Source of the DNA: Mesostigma viride
Lineage: Eukaryota; Streptophyta; Mesostigmatophyceae; Mesostigmatales; Mesostigmataceae
Reading direction: 5' to 3'
NCBI GenBank assembly: GCA_009746045.1
Contig: RPFO01000041.1
Coordinates: 6,465,302 to 6,529,301 of the forward strand
Length of the DNA stretch: 64,000 nt
Below, one piece after another: positions 20,398 to 32,852 of this stretch. A program made the position numbers and the translations under genes. The notes under the pieces are model-generated. The model saw only the letters and a program-made list of their open reading frames with translations. It was not told the origin of the DNA and did not search any database. How positions within the stretch are numbered: position 1 is the stretch's first letter; each line of letters opens with the position of its first letter.

Positions 20398-21452
20398 ATG
20401 CCGAAGGGGCGCAAAGCTACAGGAGGGCAGGCAGCGCGCGGGGAGGACGGGACGCCCACACCGCGGGCTGCTGCCGCCAGTCACGCGCCAGTCGCCTTCA
20501 GCGCCAAAAAGAAGCAGCTCGCCACTCTGCTCGCCAAGTGCATCAGCCCCGCAGAGGCGGTGGGGGCAGTCGAGCAGGTCTTCGGTGCCGAGGACTGGGT
20601 GACGGACGCCAGCTCGTGGAGCTCGAGCCAGCTGAAGTCTGTCGTGCAGTTGCTGGCCGATCACGTTGATGTTGGCGACGTGTTGGACGCACGTGACCCA
20701 AACGGAACGTTGGTGGCAAAACTGCTGGCCGTGGCAGATCTCGCGGCGGACGAGGAGGAGGATCAGGCGCTGCCACCAACGACACCTGCGCAGCGAAAAA
20801 TGGCCAAGCCGAAAGGCGCGGCCAAGGTTTCGGCAGGTGGGGGGGCTGTCGGAAAGGAAATGAGGGCGAGGTTGGCGACATTCGTTGGGGCACCTCCGGA
20901 AACCGAAAATCAGGACGACGAGGAGGACGAGGAGGGGGAGGTCGCAGCCGAGAAATTCATGCAAGGTTTGAAGGCAGCGCTGGGAGGAATGGAGGGGGCG
21001 GGAAGCCACTTCAAGGCCTCGAAAGGGGTGGCGCTGCCAAGCCGAGCCAAGAGCGTGAAATATCGGGTTTCGGAGCGGGTGCTGCCGGGGGTGTTGGAGG
21101 ACGCCAGCGACAATGGGATGGGAATCCGGTCGTGGGTCATGACGGTAAAGCCTGGAAATTGGCGGAACATGGAGAACAGGAAAATTGTCATGAACATTGC
21201 ATTGGCCATGGACACCCTTCTCAAGGAGCTGGGCTCAGCAGCCGGGGAGCTTGTGGGCATGGAGTACCTAATGAGGGTGGTGGCGGCCTTGCTGCAGGTG
21301 GAAGGGCAAGGAGGGGGGGGTGGAAGGTGGCCAGCCACCTCCTGCCATTGGGGGAGGAGGCTGCACTGTCAGCCACCCCGGCTGTCAAGGCAGCTCTCCA
21401 AACTGCCATCCTCTTGGACAAGCTCAGCAAGGCTCAACAAGTAGGGAAATAG
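20398..21452 (+). pseudogene. Gag-like ORF of retrotransposon copy 1, one frameshift
   Basis: Homologous along its length to the 352-residue frame at 45918-46976 (shared blocks include VLPxVLEDAxDNG, MNIALAMDTLxKELG and YLMRVVAA). It has a basic head, an acidic middle and a helical C-terminal domain. A run of eight G near 21311-21318 shifts the frame, and the conserved ending (DKLSKAQQ) lies in the next frame, stopping at 21450-21452. There is no zinc knuckle. Its role as Gag is inferred from position. Confidence 0.7.
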
Positions 21453-24400
21453 AATCCCAGCGGGACCGCTCCCTTTTCCCGCTGCCATACCCACTTAGGC
21501 CAGCGTACACCGCGTGGGGCAGGGTGAGATCGGCACGCCGGCGACAGCGTGCCACGCGCCGCCACCGCGAGTACACACTGCAATGCAAGGTAGTGCGTTG
21601 GCTTAATTGGCTGTGGGGAGGGGGGCAAGACCCTCCTCCTAACCCTAGAGGGGCGTGCTCTAAGGGGAGGGAGGAGGCCCTTGCGAGGGTCAAGAGGCAC
21701 TGCACCTGGCACAGTCGCCGCGTAGGGGGCGTTGCGACAGGCCAGGAGCAAGAAGGTGCTGATGCAATATATGGGAAGCAGAATAAGTATGAACAACTGC
21801 GCGCGGACGCGGTGAGTCTACCAAAGGCGGAGGTGGCGGGGAAGGCACGGCTGCTCGACCTGTTGGCTATGCGGCCGAGCTGGCGGGAGATATATGCCAG
21901 CGAAGAGAACTGCATCAAGCCAGCGGTCGTGGCGAGCGCAAAGTATTGGAATGTGCCCAAGCCCAGCCGGGGATGCTCCATGGCTGAATGGGGCAAGCTC
22001 ATGAGCCGGGCAGCGGGCGTGGGCATGGTGGCGTTCCGGGAGAGGCGGCCCAAGTGGGTGGATGGCTGCTTTGGAGTGGCCAAGGGGGTGGGTGAGCTTC
22101 GGTTCATCGTCAACAGGAAGCTGGGCAACCTGCTGTGGGTGGACCCCCCCAAGATCCTGCTACCCCACCTGGGCATCCTCGTGGAGGTCTACATCAAAGG
22201 CTGGTGCTACTGCGCCAAGAGCGACCTCGTGTCATACTACTATTCCATCGAGGTGCCCGAGTGGTGGTGGGACTACCAAGGGCTTCCTAGTGTGTGGTCG
22301 ACTAGCGTAGGTCTGGCAGGGCCCAGGCGGAAGGTGTGGCCCGTGCTCAAGGTGCTGGCCATGGGACATTCCCATGCGGTGGCGCTGGGGGAGGCCATCC
22401 ATGAGATGGTGCTCTACATGACCGGTGCCCTGGATCCGAGGCGCCAGGTCAACTACCTCTCAAGCGCAGGTGAGCTCACCTTGGTGCGCGACGAGTGTGG
22501 CCAGCCACTGCGCTTGGCCATCGAGTACAAGGAGGAGCGCGCCGGGGAGCTTCAGATTGACCTGGAAAACCCCCCTGCCCCCATGCTGTCCATCACTATT
22601 GATGACTTGGTGGCCAGCAACGGGCGGACCTGCGAGGCGGTGAACCAGCTCATCACGCGCGCTATTGAGGAAGGCTACCTCCCTAACAACCTTGTGCCGT
22701 CTAAGGAGAAGACTAAGATGGCGAGCCTGGAAGGGGACGAGCTAGAAGCCCTAGGGGTGGTGCACCGACGGAACGGCGTGCTGGAACCAACGGTCAAGCA
22801 GCTCAACCTTGTGATCGCCCACACGCAGGCTATACTCACTCGAGGCCGAGCTACGGCCGAGGGGCTGGCTGCCGTCTTGGGGCGGTGGTTGTGGCTGCAG
22901 ATGTTAAGCCGCAGCTGCTTGTCCATTTGGCAGCAATGTTTCAAATTCATCAGCCTGCAAGGGTGGGGGCAGCGATCCTGGGTGCTGTGGGCCGGGGTGC
23001 GGGAGGAGTTAGAGTGTGCCCTGGCCTTGGCTCCCATGCTAAGGGTTGACCGAAGCGCACCTTTGGCCCGTGAGGTGGTTGCATCTGACGCGTCCACCTA
23101 CGGGCAAGGTGTCGTGTACGCAACCATGGAGCCGGGCGATGTGACGGAGCTGGCGAGGGCACGAGAGGTGCGGGGGTACCCGACTTTGCTCATACCAAGT
23201 GAGGTGGCCTACGCTGGCCCTAGGCCACTGAGCGCGCGGGCGCAACAAGCAATCACTAGCCAGCAATGGCGGGTTGGGGTCCGGAGTCGTTGGCGGGATC
23301 CGGGGATGCACATCAACGAGAAGGAGGTGCGGGCTGCAGTGAAGGGCGTGGAGAGGAGTGCGCGCAGCTTGGCAAACCGAGGCAAGCGGGTGGTGAGGTT
23401 GGTGGACTCCACCGCGGCGTTGGGCTGCTTGGCTAAGGGGCGGTCCTCATCCCACAAGCTCAACAAGCAGTGCCGCCGCTTGTGCGCGCTGACCCTCGCC
23501 ACGGGGAGTCGTTCCCAGTGGGTGTGGACGCCGAGTGCACTTCAACCAGCCGATGGCGTTTCTCGCGGCCAATCCATGGCGACTTTCTTGGCAGGCTGGG
23601 TGCGCGACCTGACCGCGGAAGGCATCCATCCTAACCCGGGGCCCCCTGCACCTGTTAGCTACCTTCCATTGCTAGAGGGGAAAGTAAAGCCGGCTACTTT
23701 GCTGGCCTACCGTCGTGGTCTTGATTCCCTCTTGACTTGGTGGGAGGCTGGTGGGCGGGCGGACGGGTCATCGTCACGAGCTGACACCCTTGAGGAGACA
23801 TTTTGTGCGTATGTCGCCTGGGCTCATTTTCGGGGGTACAGCCGCCAAGTGTGTGTCAATGCCTTGATGGGGTTGCAACTTTATTATCCCGGTATGGTGA
23901 AGCGGTGGGACTTGGCCCGTGGCGTCCTCGCTGGGTGGAAAACACTTGTGCCCCCCCGTGCCCCTCCTCCCATTCCATGGGAGGCGGCGTTTGCACTTGC
24001 CAGCACGATGGTCATGCAAGGTCAGCGCCTTGCGGGCCTGCTGGTTGTCATCGTGTTCCGCCATTACCTGCGAATCTCGGAGGCGCTGAACCTCCGTGTT
24101 GGCCATGTGCGCCTCCAGCCTGACGTTCGGCTTGGGCCGGCTCAACGGGGCGCCCTACTGCTGAGGTCTACCAAGACCTCTAAGGGCAAGACTCAGTCAG
24201 TGGTGGTAGAAGATGTGATGTCTGAAACCATCCTCCGTCACTGCATCGCGGGTAAGCACGCTTGGGAGGCCGTGTTCCCTTTCACCTACCCGCAATTCCG
24301 GCGCATTTGGCAGGCTGCGAGTCAGGCCTTGGGGGTCGCCCAGATTTTCACCATTCACGGGCTGCGGCATGGAGGTGCCACTCACGATTTCCTCGCGGGT

Positions 24401-24574
24401 CGCAGCATGGGGGACATCCAGGGCCGGGGGCGCTGGCTTAGCAGCTCCACGGTTGCCCATTATGTGGGCTTGCACCGCAGTTTGGAGGTGCAGCTGCCTG
24501 AGGTTATTCTTCGGGCCATGGCCGCCTGCCCCCCTCGGGCCTGGCGGGCTATTTTGAAATTGCCCTCCACCTAA
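21453..24574 (+). CDS. Pol: reverse transcriptase, RNase H and tyrosine recombinase (copy 1)
   Basis: A continuous frame after the gag stop. The reverse transcriptase has the catalytic block TIDDLV near 22600. The RNase H region shows ASDAS, INEKEV and LVDSTAALG with the expected acidic residues. After a 2A-like HPNPGP at 23627-23644 comes the recombinase, with an arginine in YLRISEAL, HGLRHGGA (H-x2-R) and the nucleophile tyrosine in AHYVGLH. There is no methyltransferase or integrase. The position matching the start ATG of copy 2 is ATA here, so initiation is unclear; the frame is open back into gag, so frameshifting or re-initiation is possible. Confidence 0.85.
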
Positions 24575-25376
24575 TTTGGTTGTTCATTTCTCTGTCATTA
24601 TGCTAGGTTCTTTGCCCCTGGCATGGATCGCCAGGGAGGGATATAAGGGTAAGGCTAGCCTTTGCCAAGCAATAAGTGTTCCCATGAGCATCGGCGGCCG
24701 GGATGTGGCCTGCCTTTTGTATGTGCTCCACTCATTGTTTTAATAAAGAGTCTGGTTACCCTGGAGTTCCACGGTTAATAGAATCGTGGTTCTCTGAACA
24801 TAGTTTCTTTATAGTGAGATGGAAGGGTAGCCGCTATAGCTAGGTTATTGGGTTCACGTGACAACCTTTTGAGGCCGGTGCGGCCTGATCCGGATCAGTC
24901 GTGGCCAAAGCTTTGGCCAGTTTTTCTTGGCCAGGTGGCAGGAGCTACGTTGAGATATAAACCTGCCACTGTCTAGGTTTCTTGGCTCATGGCGTAGTGA
25001 TTAACTAGATCTAGATTCTTTCTCTCACGCAATATGTGACCTAATAGCCCCGGCAGCCTTACGTAAGCTGCCGGCAATTAGAACGCCACATTGCGTCATT
25101 TGTTCAGACGCAACATTTGCGTGGCGAAAAAATGCCGTCCGGGCCAAGGCCGCATGACACGCAAAAAAGGACAAAAACAAACCCACCTAGCTAAGGTCGG
25201 CCTCTTTTCTTTTCCCCCCCACCCTCCCTGCGTGTTTGGGGGTAAGGCTAGCCTTTGCCAAGCAATAAGTGTTCCCATGAGCATCGGCGGCCGGGATGTG
25301 GCCTGCCTTTTGTATGTGCTCCACTCATTGTTTTAATAAAGAGTCTGGTTACCCTGGAGTTCCACGGTTAATAGAA

Positions 25377-25817
25377 TAATTGTTGTCTTTATGAACCCAT
25401 GAAGAGCAAAGCCCGGTGGGGAGTACATGTAACGCATTACCACGAGAAGGGGTCCCCACACCGCATTTCTTTGCTCTCTGTTCCTACTATGCAGAACAAG
25501 AAGAGGTGGAAGACCAATGTCCCGGCTCACACGCCAGCCCCTGTGGGTAAGCCCCCTCCCCCAAAGCGGAAGGGGCGCTTTGGGGAGAAGTGTAGTTAGG
25601 ATTTTGTAGACTAGATAGCTTAGAGTTAGCTTATTTCGATGTCGCGGCTTGACCCACCTCCACCCATTCAGCAAGGAATATGTGCTACATGATCTCCCAA
25701 CGGAGGCATGTTATAATTTTATTTGATTGTTTAATGTAGTGTCTTGGGGCATGATGCAGATGAGATTTGTAACTTCCGTGTAATTATGTTTCTATAGAGA
25801 TTAGCATAGTACTATAA
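25377..25817. other. Cellular-looking sequence with possible terminal exon
   Basis: A short lysine/proline-rich frame (about 25492-25599, ending RFGEKCS) follows an acceptor-like CTGTTCCTACTATGCAG, so it may be a last exon of a cellular gene. The rest is A/T-rich with a CTCCCAACGGAGGCATG stem as in other retroposon tails here. Confidence 0.3.
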
Positions 25818-26053
25818 ACATCCATCCATCCATCCATCCATCCATCCATCCATCCATCCATCCATCCATCCATCCATCCATCCATCCATCCATCCATCCA
25901 TCCATCCATCCATCCATCCATCCATCCATCCATCCATCCATCCATCCATCCATCCATCCATCCATCCATCCATCCATCCATCCATCCATCCATCCATCCA
26001 TCCATCCATCCATCCATCCATCCATCCATCCATCCATCCATCCATCCATCCAT
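25818..26053 (+). repeat. (ATCC)n microsatellite
   Basis: About 59 uninterrupted copies of the tetranucleotide over some 235 bp. Its reading frames are artefacts. Typical of nuclear rather than viral DNA. Confidence 0.97.
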
Positions 26054-26297
26054 TGATCGGGGTATAGTCCTAGTACAGCCATGCTACGTCCTGGCTATGA
26101 TGAGATTACTTGCCCACGCTCCTAGTGTTATGCCATGCTCACATGGGTCTTATTGCACCCACAGATTGCCGGATCGTTAGCGTGTCCGTTTAGCTAGCGT
26201 TCCCGAATGCAGCTGTGGCATGCCTTAGGCATGAAGGAGACTGGGGGTCTCTGCCCTTTCTCCTGTTGTGCACACACAGGGATTAAAAGCACTTCGG

Positions 26298-26416
26298 TGC
26301 TCCGTGACTCCCCAACAGGAGCACGTGTTTAATTAATTAATTAATTAATGAATCGGGGTTAGCTAATTAATTAATTAATTAATTAGACTCGTGCTCCCGT
26401 TGGGGAGTCACGGAGC
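26298..26416. repeat. Inverted repeat with TTAA-rich loop
   Basis: Arms 26298-26327 and 26388-26416 pair almost perfectly (TGCTCCGTGACTCCCCAAC and its complement). They enclose tracts of TTAATTAA-type repeats. It looks like two head-to-head retroposon 3' ends. Confidence 0.7.
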
Positions 26417-26692
26417 ATTAACCCCGATGGATGGATGAATGGGTGCAACATTCCTACCGGTCTAATCTATCTACATTGGCTACATACTACATCTATCTAA
26501 CAGCACCTTGTGCACCCAGAGCAGGTGACAGTTGTACATCCTCCACCTGCAGGTTGTAGCCCTGATTGTATTACAAACCCATAGATGCCCCTTTCTCAGG
26601 GCTATGTGTTACATATGCTCCCAACGGAGCTATGATTTTAATTAATTAATTAATTAATCTAACAGCATTCTAACTACAACCTCTAGGGGGAG

Positions 26693-26908
26693 CTATCTGG
26701 CGTGCCTCCCGCGGGATTGCACACGCGGGCGCTTCCCCACTGGGGGGGGCTCATTGTCCTCTATGACCTGGGCCCACTTGGCCTTGTCCATCATCTTCTT
26801 CCAAATCACGGAGAGGCCGAGGCCCCCCATGTCCTCTACTAGCTGTTCCTTGAAGGTGCGGGCCTTGCGGCGGTTAGCTAATGCTCCTTGACTCCCTAAT
26901 GGGGGCAT
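26693..26908 (-). pseudogene. Possible 3' fragment of a LINE reverse transcriptase
   Basis: The 71-codon frame contains LVEDMGGLGLSVIWKKMMDKAKWAQVIED. This resembles the last residues of many non-LTR retrotransposon proteins, where a WxxAxxxAxDRxxWR-type stretch ends the ORF. Downstream on the minus strand is an AT-rich tail with TTAA repeats (26638-26660), as expected for a LINE 3' end. The assignment rests on a short motif only. Confidence 0.35.
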
Positions 26909-28060
26909 GAGTTTAATAAATGAATTAAGTAGTTAGTTAATTAATCAGGTTGATTCAGATGAGGTCTGTGCTGGTTCCTTGTGGACTGGCCAGCCAGGGA
27001 GATATCTTCTTACATGGTCAGGCCCTTGCCGACCATGTAAGAACCTGTTAGGCGGCGCAGTGGCCAACATTGGACATACCGCCATATGTTTGTCTCCGCG
27101 ATATGATTTTAGCTGACATGCAGAGCACAGACACTGTTGGCGTCATCCGCTCAACCCCTCTTATTCAGACATGGGACCTCGGATGTGTAGGATTAGTAGC
27201 GTTGCCCAGGCGGACATTGTCAAAGACTACGACCCCCCAGTTGTGGGTCCTAGGAAATTTAACAAGCATGATTGTCTCCTTGTTGATAGGCATTAATTAA
27301 TCCTTGATGATAGGCATTGCTTGCGTGCAAGATTAGCTCGAGGCCCATATTTTAGACTACTAGCTGAGCTGTGGACATACATGTTGTTATTGACGTCTTG
27401 ACGGATATTGACGTCTTGGGGTGACTTCCACTATATCTTCTTTGGGGAATTCAGAGATCCCGGTCCCCCAACATGGACATGAGACTAATTAAAATCAATT
27501 AATCAATGTCATGAATAGAGCGCGTTCATGACGTTCAGTCATGAACAGAGTCCTAACCTTAAACACATAAGAAAACAATTATGGCGGGCCATGTGACCAA
27601 TGTAAGAAGCTTAGCCCCCAAACATATTGTTGTCTCACGTAATGAATCACTTGCTGATCAACAAATCGATGATTATCTCATAGGCACAATGTACCTCTGA
27701 CCATCATTGCTGGCCCATGCATGCATGCACCAATGGCAGCCTACATGACACATACATCGCTTATTTGCCATGTAAAAAATGCGACAAAGTGTCCATATAG
27801 GTACTCATAGATTAGCACAAATTCCTTAGCACGATGTGGACAACTTTACTTAACGGTGAAAGCCTGTCTCGCCCTTATTGCCTTGAGGGTTCCCGGCGAT
27901 AGGTCCTGTCTGTTGGTCGACATTTTTCTTTTGCAGCTGGCCATCGTCGGTAGGTATGAATGATCTCGATGCTAGCAATTACGATGATGATACCCGAGGT
28001 AGTCTATACCTAGGATCGAGAGCTTCTTCTTGTATGGCAATGCCGGCAGTTAACTATTAC
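26909..28060. other. Cellular-looking intergenic sequence
   Basis: About 1.15 kb with no gene recognised. A/T-rich patches (ATTAATTAAT) and short retroposon-tail-like words occur; nothing else is supported. Confidence 0.5.
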
Positions 28061-28760
28061 TCCGAATAAAGAGTTAAGAGGTTGGCCCTCGGCAGTCGGC
28101 ATGGCGATCACGGAGCGATGACGGGGCGATGACGGGGCGATGACGGGGCGTTGACGCGCGTGATGAATAGGATCTGTTTGACAGGCGGCGGCTATTGGTA
28201 ATATAGATTGTTGATTAAGAGAAGAGTTTAGATGTTGGCCCGTGGGCGATGACGGTGACGGCGTCACCGTCATCGCCCTCGACGGGCGTCATGAATACGA
28301 CCTTTTTGATATGCGGCGGCTATTGGTAATATAGGTCGTTGACTACTACTCCGAATACAAATGTAAAGAGGTTGGCCCTCGGCTGGCTCGGCATGGCGAT
28401 CACGGGGCGATGACGGGGCGATGACGGGGCGTTGACGCGCGTGATGAATAGGATCTGTTTGATAGGCGGCGGCTATTGGTAATATAGATTGTTGATTAAG
28501 AGAAGAGTTTAGATGTTGGCCCGTCGAGGGCGATGACGGTGACGGTCGTCACCGTCATCGCCCTCGACGGGCGTGATGATAAGCCCATGTTTGATATGCG
28601 GCAGCTATTGGTAGTATAGGTCGTTGACTATCACTCCGAATAAAGAGTTAACAGGTTAAGGCCCTCGGCCGGGCGATGACGGGGCGATGACGGGGCGTTG
28701 ACGCTCGTGATGAATAGGACCTGTTTGATAGGCGGCGGCTATTGCTAATATATAGGTCGG
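28060..28760. repeat. Tandem repeats of about 290 bp with hairpins
   Basis: Two to three degenerate copies of a unit that contains clustered GATGACGGGGC words, GGCGGCGGCTATTGGTAATATA and GAAGAGTTTAGATGTTGGCCC. A perfect 25-bp-arm palindrome with a 4-base loop lies at 28519-28572, and a related shorter one at about 28243-28280. Confidence 0.8.
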
Positions 28761-29100
28761 ATATTTGTGTACCACCCCCCTCCTTCCCACGGCAGGTACG
28801 CAGCGACCCGCTGTTGTCCTGGCTGCAATTGTGTATCACTTGTACGGTATTTGTGTATCACTTGTAGCGTATTTGTGTATCACTTGTCCTCCTTCCCACG
28901 GCAGGTACGCAGCGACCCGCTGTTGTCCTGCCTGCAATTGTGTATCACTTGTACGGTATTTGTGTATCACTTGTAGCGTATTTGTGTATCACTTGTCCTC
29001 CTTCCCACGGCAGGTACGCAGCGACCCGCTGTTATACTGGCGGTATTTGTGTATCACTTGTAGCGTATTTGTGTATCACTTGTACGGTATTTGTGTACCA
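28761..29100. repeat. Tandem repeats of about 109 bp
   Basis: Units starting at about 28780, 28888 and 28997 share CCTCCTTCCCACGGCAGG followed by several copies of TTTGTGTATCACTTGTA. They look like a small minisatellite; the frames through them are chance. Confidence 0.85.
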
Positions 29101-30949
<1,849 letters not shown>

Positions 30950-31350
30950 AATGCAGCTTGCAAACGGCAAGGGCAAGCACCCGGGTAAGAGCAAAGGCAA
31001 CCGCACGAGCAAAGGAAAGGGAAACTGGAAGAGCAAGCACAAGGCCAAGGAAAGGACAAAGGCACTTGTGCTTGCCAAAAGGGCAGGCTCAAGGGAAATG
31101 ACAAGGGCAGGGGCAGGCACAAGGGAAGCGGATAAGGGCAAGGGCAGGCGCAAGGGAAAGAGATTAGGACAAGTCAAGCACGAGGGAACGGACAAGGGCA
31201 AGGGCAGGCACAAGGGAAAAGATGAAGACAAGGGCAGGCACTAGGGAAAGGATGAGGGCAACGGCAAACACTGGGGATCAAAGGATAGGGGCAAGGGCAG
31301 ATGCTAGGGTAACAGTTAGGGCAAAGGCAGGCACAAGAGAAGAATAAGGG
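30950..31350 (+). repeat. Degenerate GGGCAAGGGCAGGCACAAGG minisatellite
   Basis: Many loosely repeated 12-24 base units of a purine-rich word. The lysine/glycine-rich frame across it is a by-product of the repeat. Confidence 0.75.
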
Positions 31351-31559
31351 GCCGTGAAGTATAAGTGGAAATGCGGGTGGCGACATGGGGTTCGATCGGG
31401 CCTGCTGATGCAAATGCAGATTTCAACTGCAGTGACAAACACAAGCGTAGACATAGGCAACGACAAATTCCTTGCATGCGTGCCTTGCTCTTCACCGGCT
31501 GGCTCGTTTGCTAGTTGTCTAACAGTTTCTACCGATAAACATCACTTGCCATTGTAAGG

Positions 31560-31810
31560 TCTGCCTTGCTGCCGTGCTAGTGGGTAGCTGGGTGATCGTG
31601 CTTGTTCCTTGTCAAGGGAGGGATGCATGTGGAGTAGGTGGGTGGGTGTGCTTGTTCCTTGCCAAGGAAGGGATGCACAAAGGTTAGATAGGTGCACGTG
31701 CTTGTTTCTTGTCAAGGGAGGGACGCACAAAGGGTAGGTGGGGGCACATGGTTGTGCCTCGTCAAGGGCGGGATGCACGAAGGGTAGGTGGGGGCATGTG
31801 GTTGGTCCTT
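31560..31810 (+). repeat. Tandem repeats of about 60 bp
   Basis: Four or so units with GTCAAGGGAGGGATGCAC and GGTAGGTGGGGGCA, degenerate towards the edges. Confidence 0.7.
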
Positions 31811-32540
31811 GTCTTTTCACCGCCCAAGCGATGGCGATGTAGCATGCATTATACATTTATTCGTGCATTAAAAATCACTTTCCTTACAAGCGGCCTTAGC
31901 CGACTCCATCTGCCGTTGCCATTTCTCCGTATTGCATTGTCCGGACACGGTTTTTGTGTCGCAGGTCTTCCCCCGTAAAGGCACAAGCTGCCTGCGCGCG
32001 GAATTCTGTGCAGACACCTCGGTTTCCAACACGACGGCATCCCGCACATATCGAGCTCTGGATGTACAACATCTTCCCCCGGCGCACTTGCTCCCGGATG
32101 GAGCTTCTGTGCGGTGCCGACATCCCCGGAGCTGTCCTAAGCACTGCATGGAAACAGTATTTCAAGCCACGAAGAGAAGCCACGACTTTGATATTGACTT
32201 GATATTGTCGTCAGAAGACTTGATATGCTCTTTCTGTGAAGGCGTTGGATTTTTGTGCATGACATGTAATCCTGCATGTAATAATGAAATGGTTTATGAA
32301 ATCGAAACTTGTCTTGCATGAGCCTTGCTGCAAATGCCATTCATTTTTATTTTTTTTTCCGGGTAAATGGGTGTTAGGGGTTAGGTTGACCGAAATGATA
32401 AGTGAAATTCCTTCAGTGAAATTCTAAGTGACATGCGTACTGCAATTCAGAACGACATAGCGACATGATAGTGTAGTACCGGTAGTGTACGCGAGAAGCA
32501 TACGACGTCGTAACCTACGGGACCGAGTACCGGGATCGTA
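31811..32540. other. Cellular-looking sequence, no gene seen
   Basis: Overlapping short frames on both strands, up to 129 codons, show no domain or consistent bias. I do not call a gene. Confidence 0.4.
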
Positions 32541-32571
32541 AACTACCAGGTGGTAAATTACCGTACGTACA

Positions 32572-32702
32572 TTACCACGTCGGAATCTTACCACGTCGGA
32601 ATCTTACCACGTCGTAATCTTACCACGTCGGAATCTTACCACGTCGGAATCTTACCACGTCGGAATCTTACCACGTCGTAACTTACCACCTCGTAACTTA
32701 CG
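32572..32702 (+). repeat. Right subterminal 16-bp tandem repeats
   Basis: Seven to eight head-to-tail copies of TTACCACGTCGGAATC with single-base variants, the last two slightly shortened. They lie within 280 bp of the right terminal inverted repeat and match the scattered TTACCACG words at the left end. A likely transposase-binding array. Confidence 0.85.
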
Positions 32703-32778
32703 GCGTGGGATCGTAGGTGGGATCTCAGCGATAACTTACTGCGTGGGATCGTAGGTGAGATGTATATAGTAAGAATGA

Positions 32779-32852
32779 GCCGAGGCGTAATTTACCACCT
32801 GGTAATTTACGCCTCGGATCCTTTTTACCACCCTCGGACGAAAAGTATAGTG
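32779..32852 (-). repeat. Right terminal inverted repeat with adjoining palindrome
   Basis: Positions 32800-32852 are the exact complement of the left terminal repeat. The adjacent CCGAGGCGTAATTTACCA forms a near-perfect palindrome with the inner part of the repeat (about 32781-32817), so this end can fold on itself. Confidence 0.88.

Larger units (their letters stand above)
19878..25376 (+). mobile_element. Tyrosine-recombinase retrotransposon with split direct repeats (PAT/TOC3-like), copy 1
   Basis: The layout is A1 (19878-20310), coding region, B1 (24647-24783), A2 (24784-25214), B2 (25240-25376). A1 and A2 differ by two single-base indels, and B1 and B2 are the same length and look identical. 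This A1-ORFs-B1-A2-B2 order is the split-direct-repeat structure of PAT/Ngaro-type members of the DIRS order, which replicate through a circle and integrate by tyrosine recombinase without target duplication. The flanks agree: ...ACTGAA on the left and TAATTGTTG on the right, with AA shared and no duplication. It carries a Gag-like frame and a fused RT-RNase H-recombinase frame. It is nested inside the 15.7-kb element and is therefore younger than it. Confidence 0.85.

Noticed and set aside
25784..26082. Open frames in the (ATCC)n tract
   Set aside because: Produced by the microsatellite in every frame.
31932..32321. 129-codon frame with cysteines near the right end of the large element
   Set aside because: Several overlapping frames on both strands are open and none has a convincing motif.
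32572..32702. CRISPR-like array of 16-bp repeats
   Set aside because: Units are head to tail without spacers, and the context is eukaryotic and viral.
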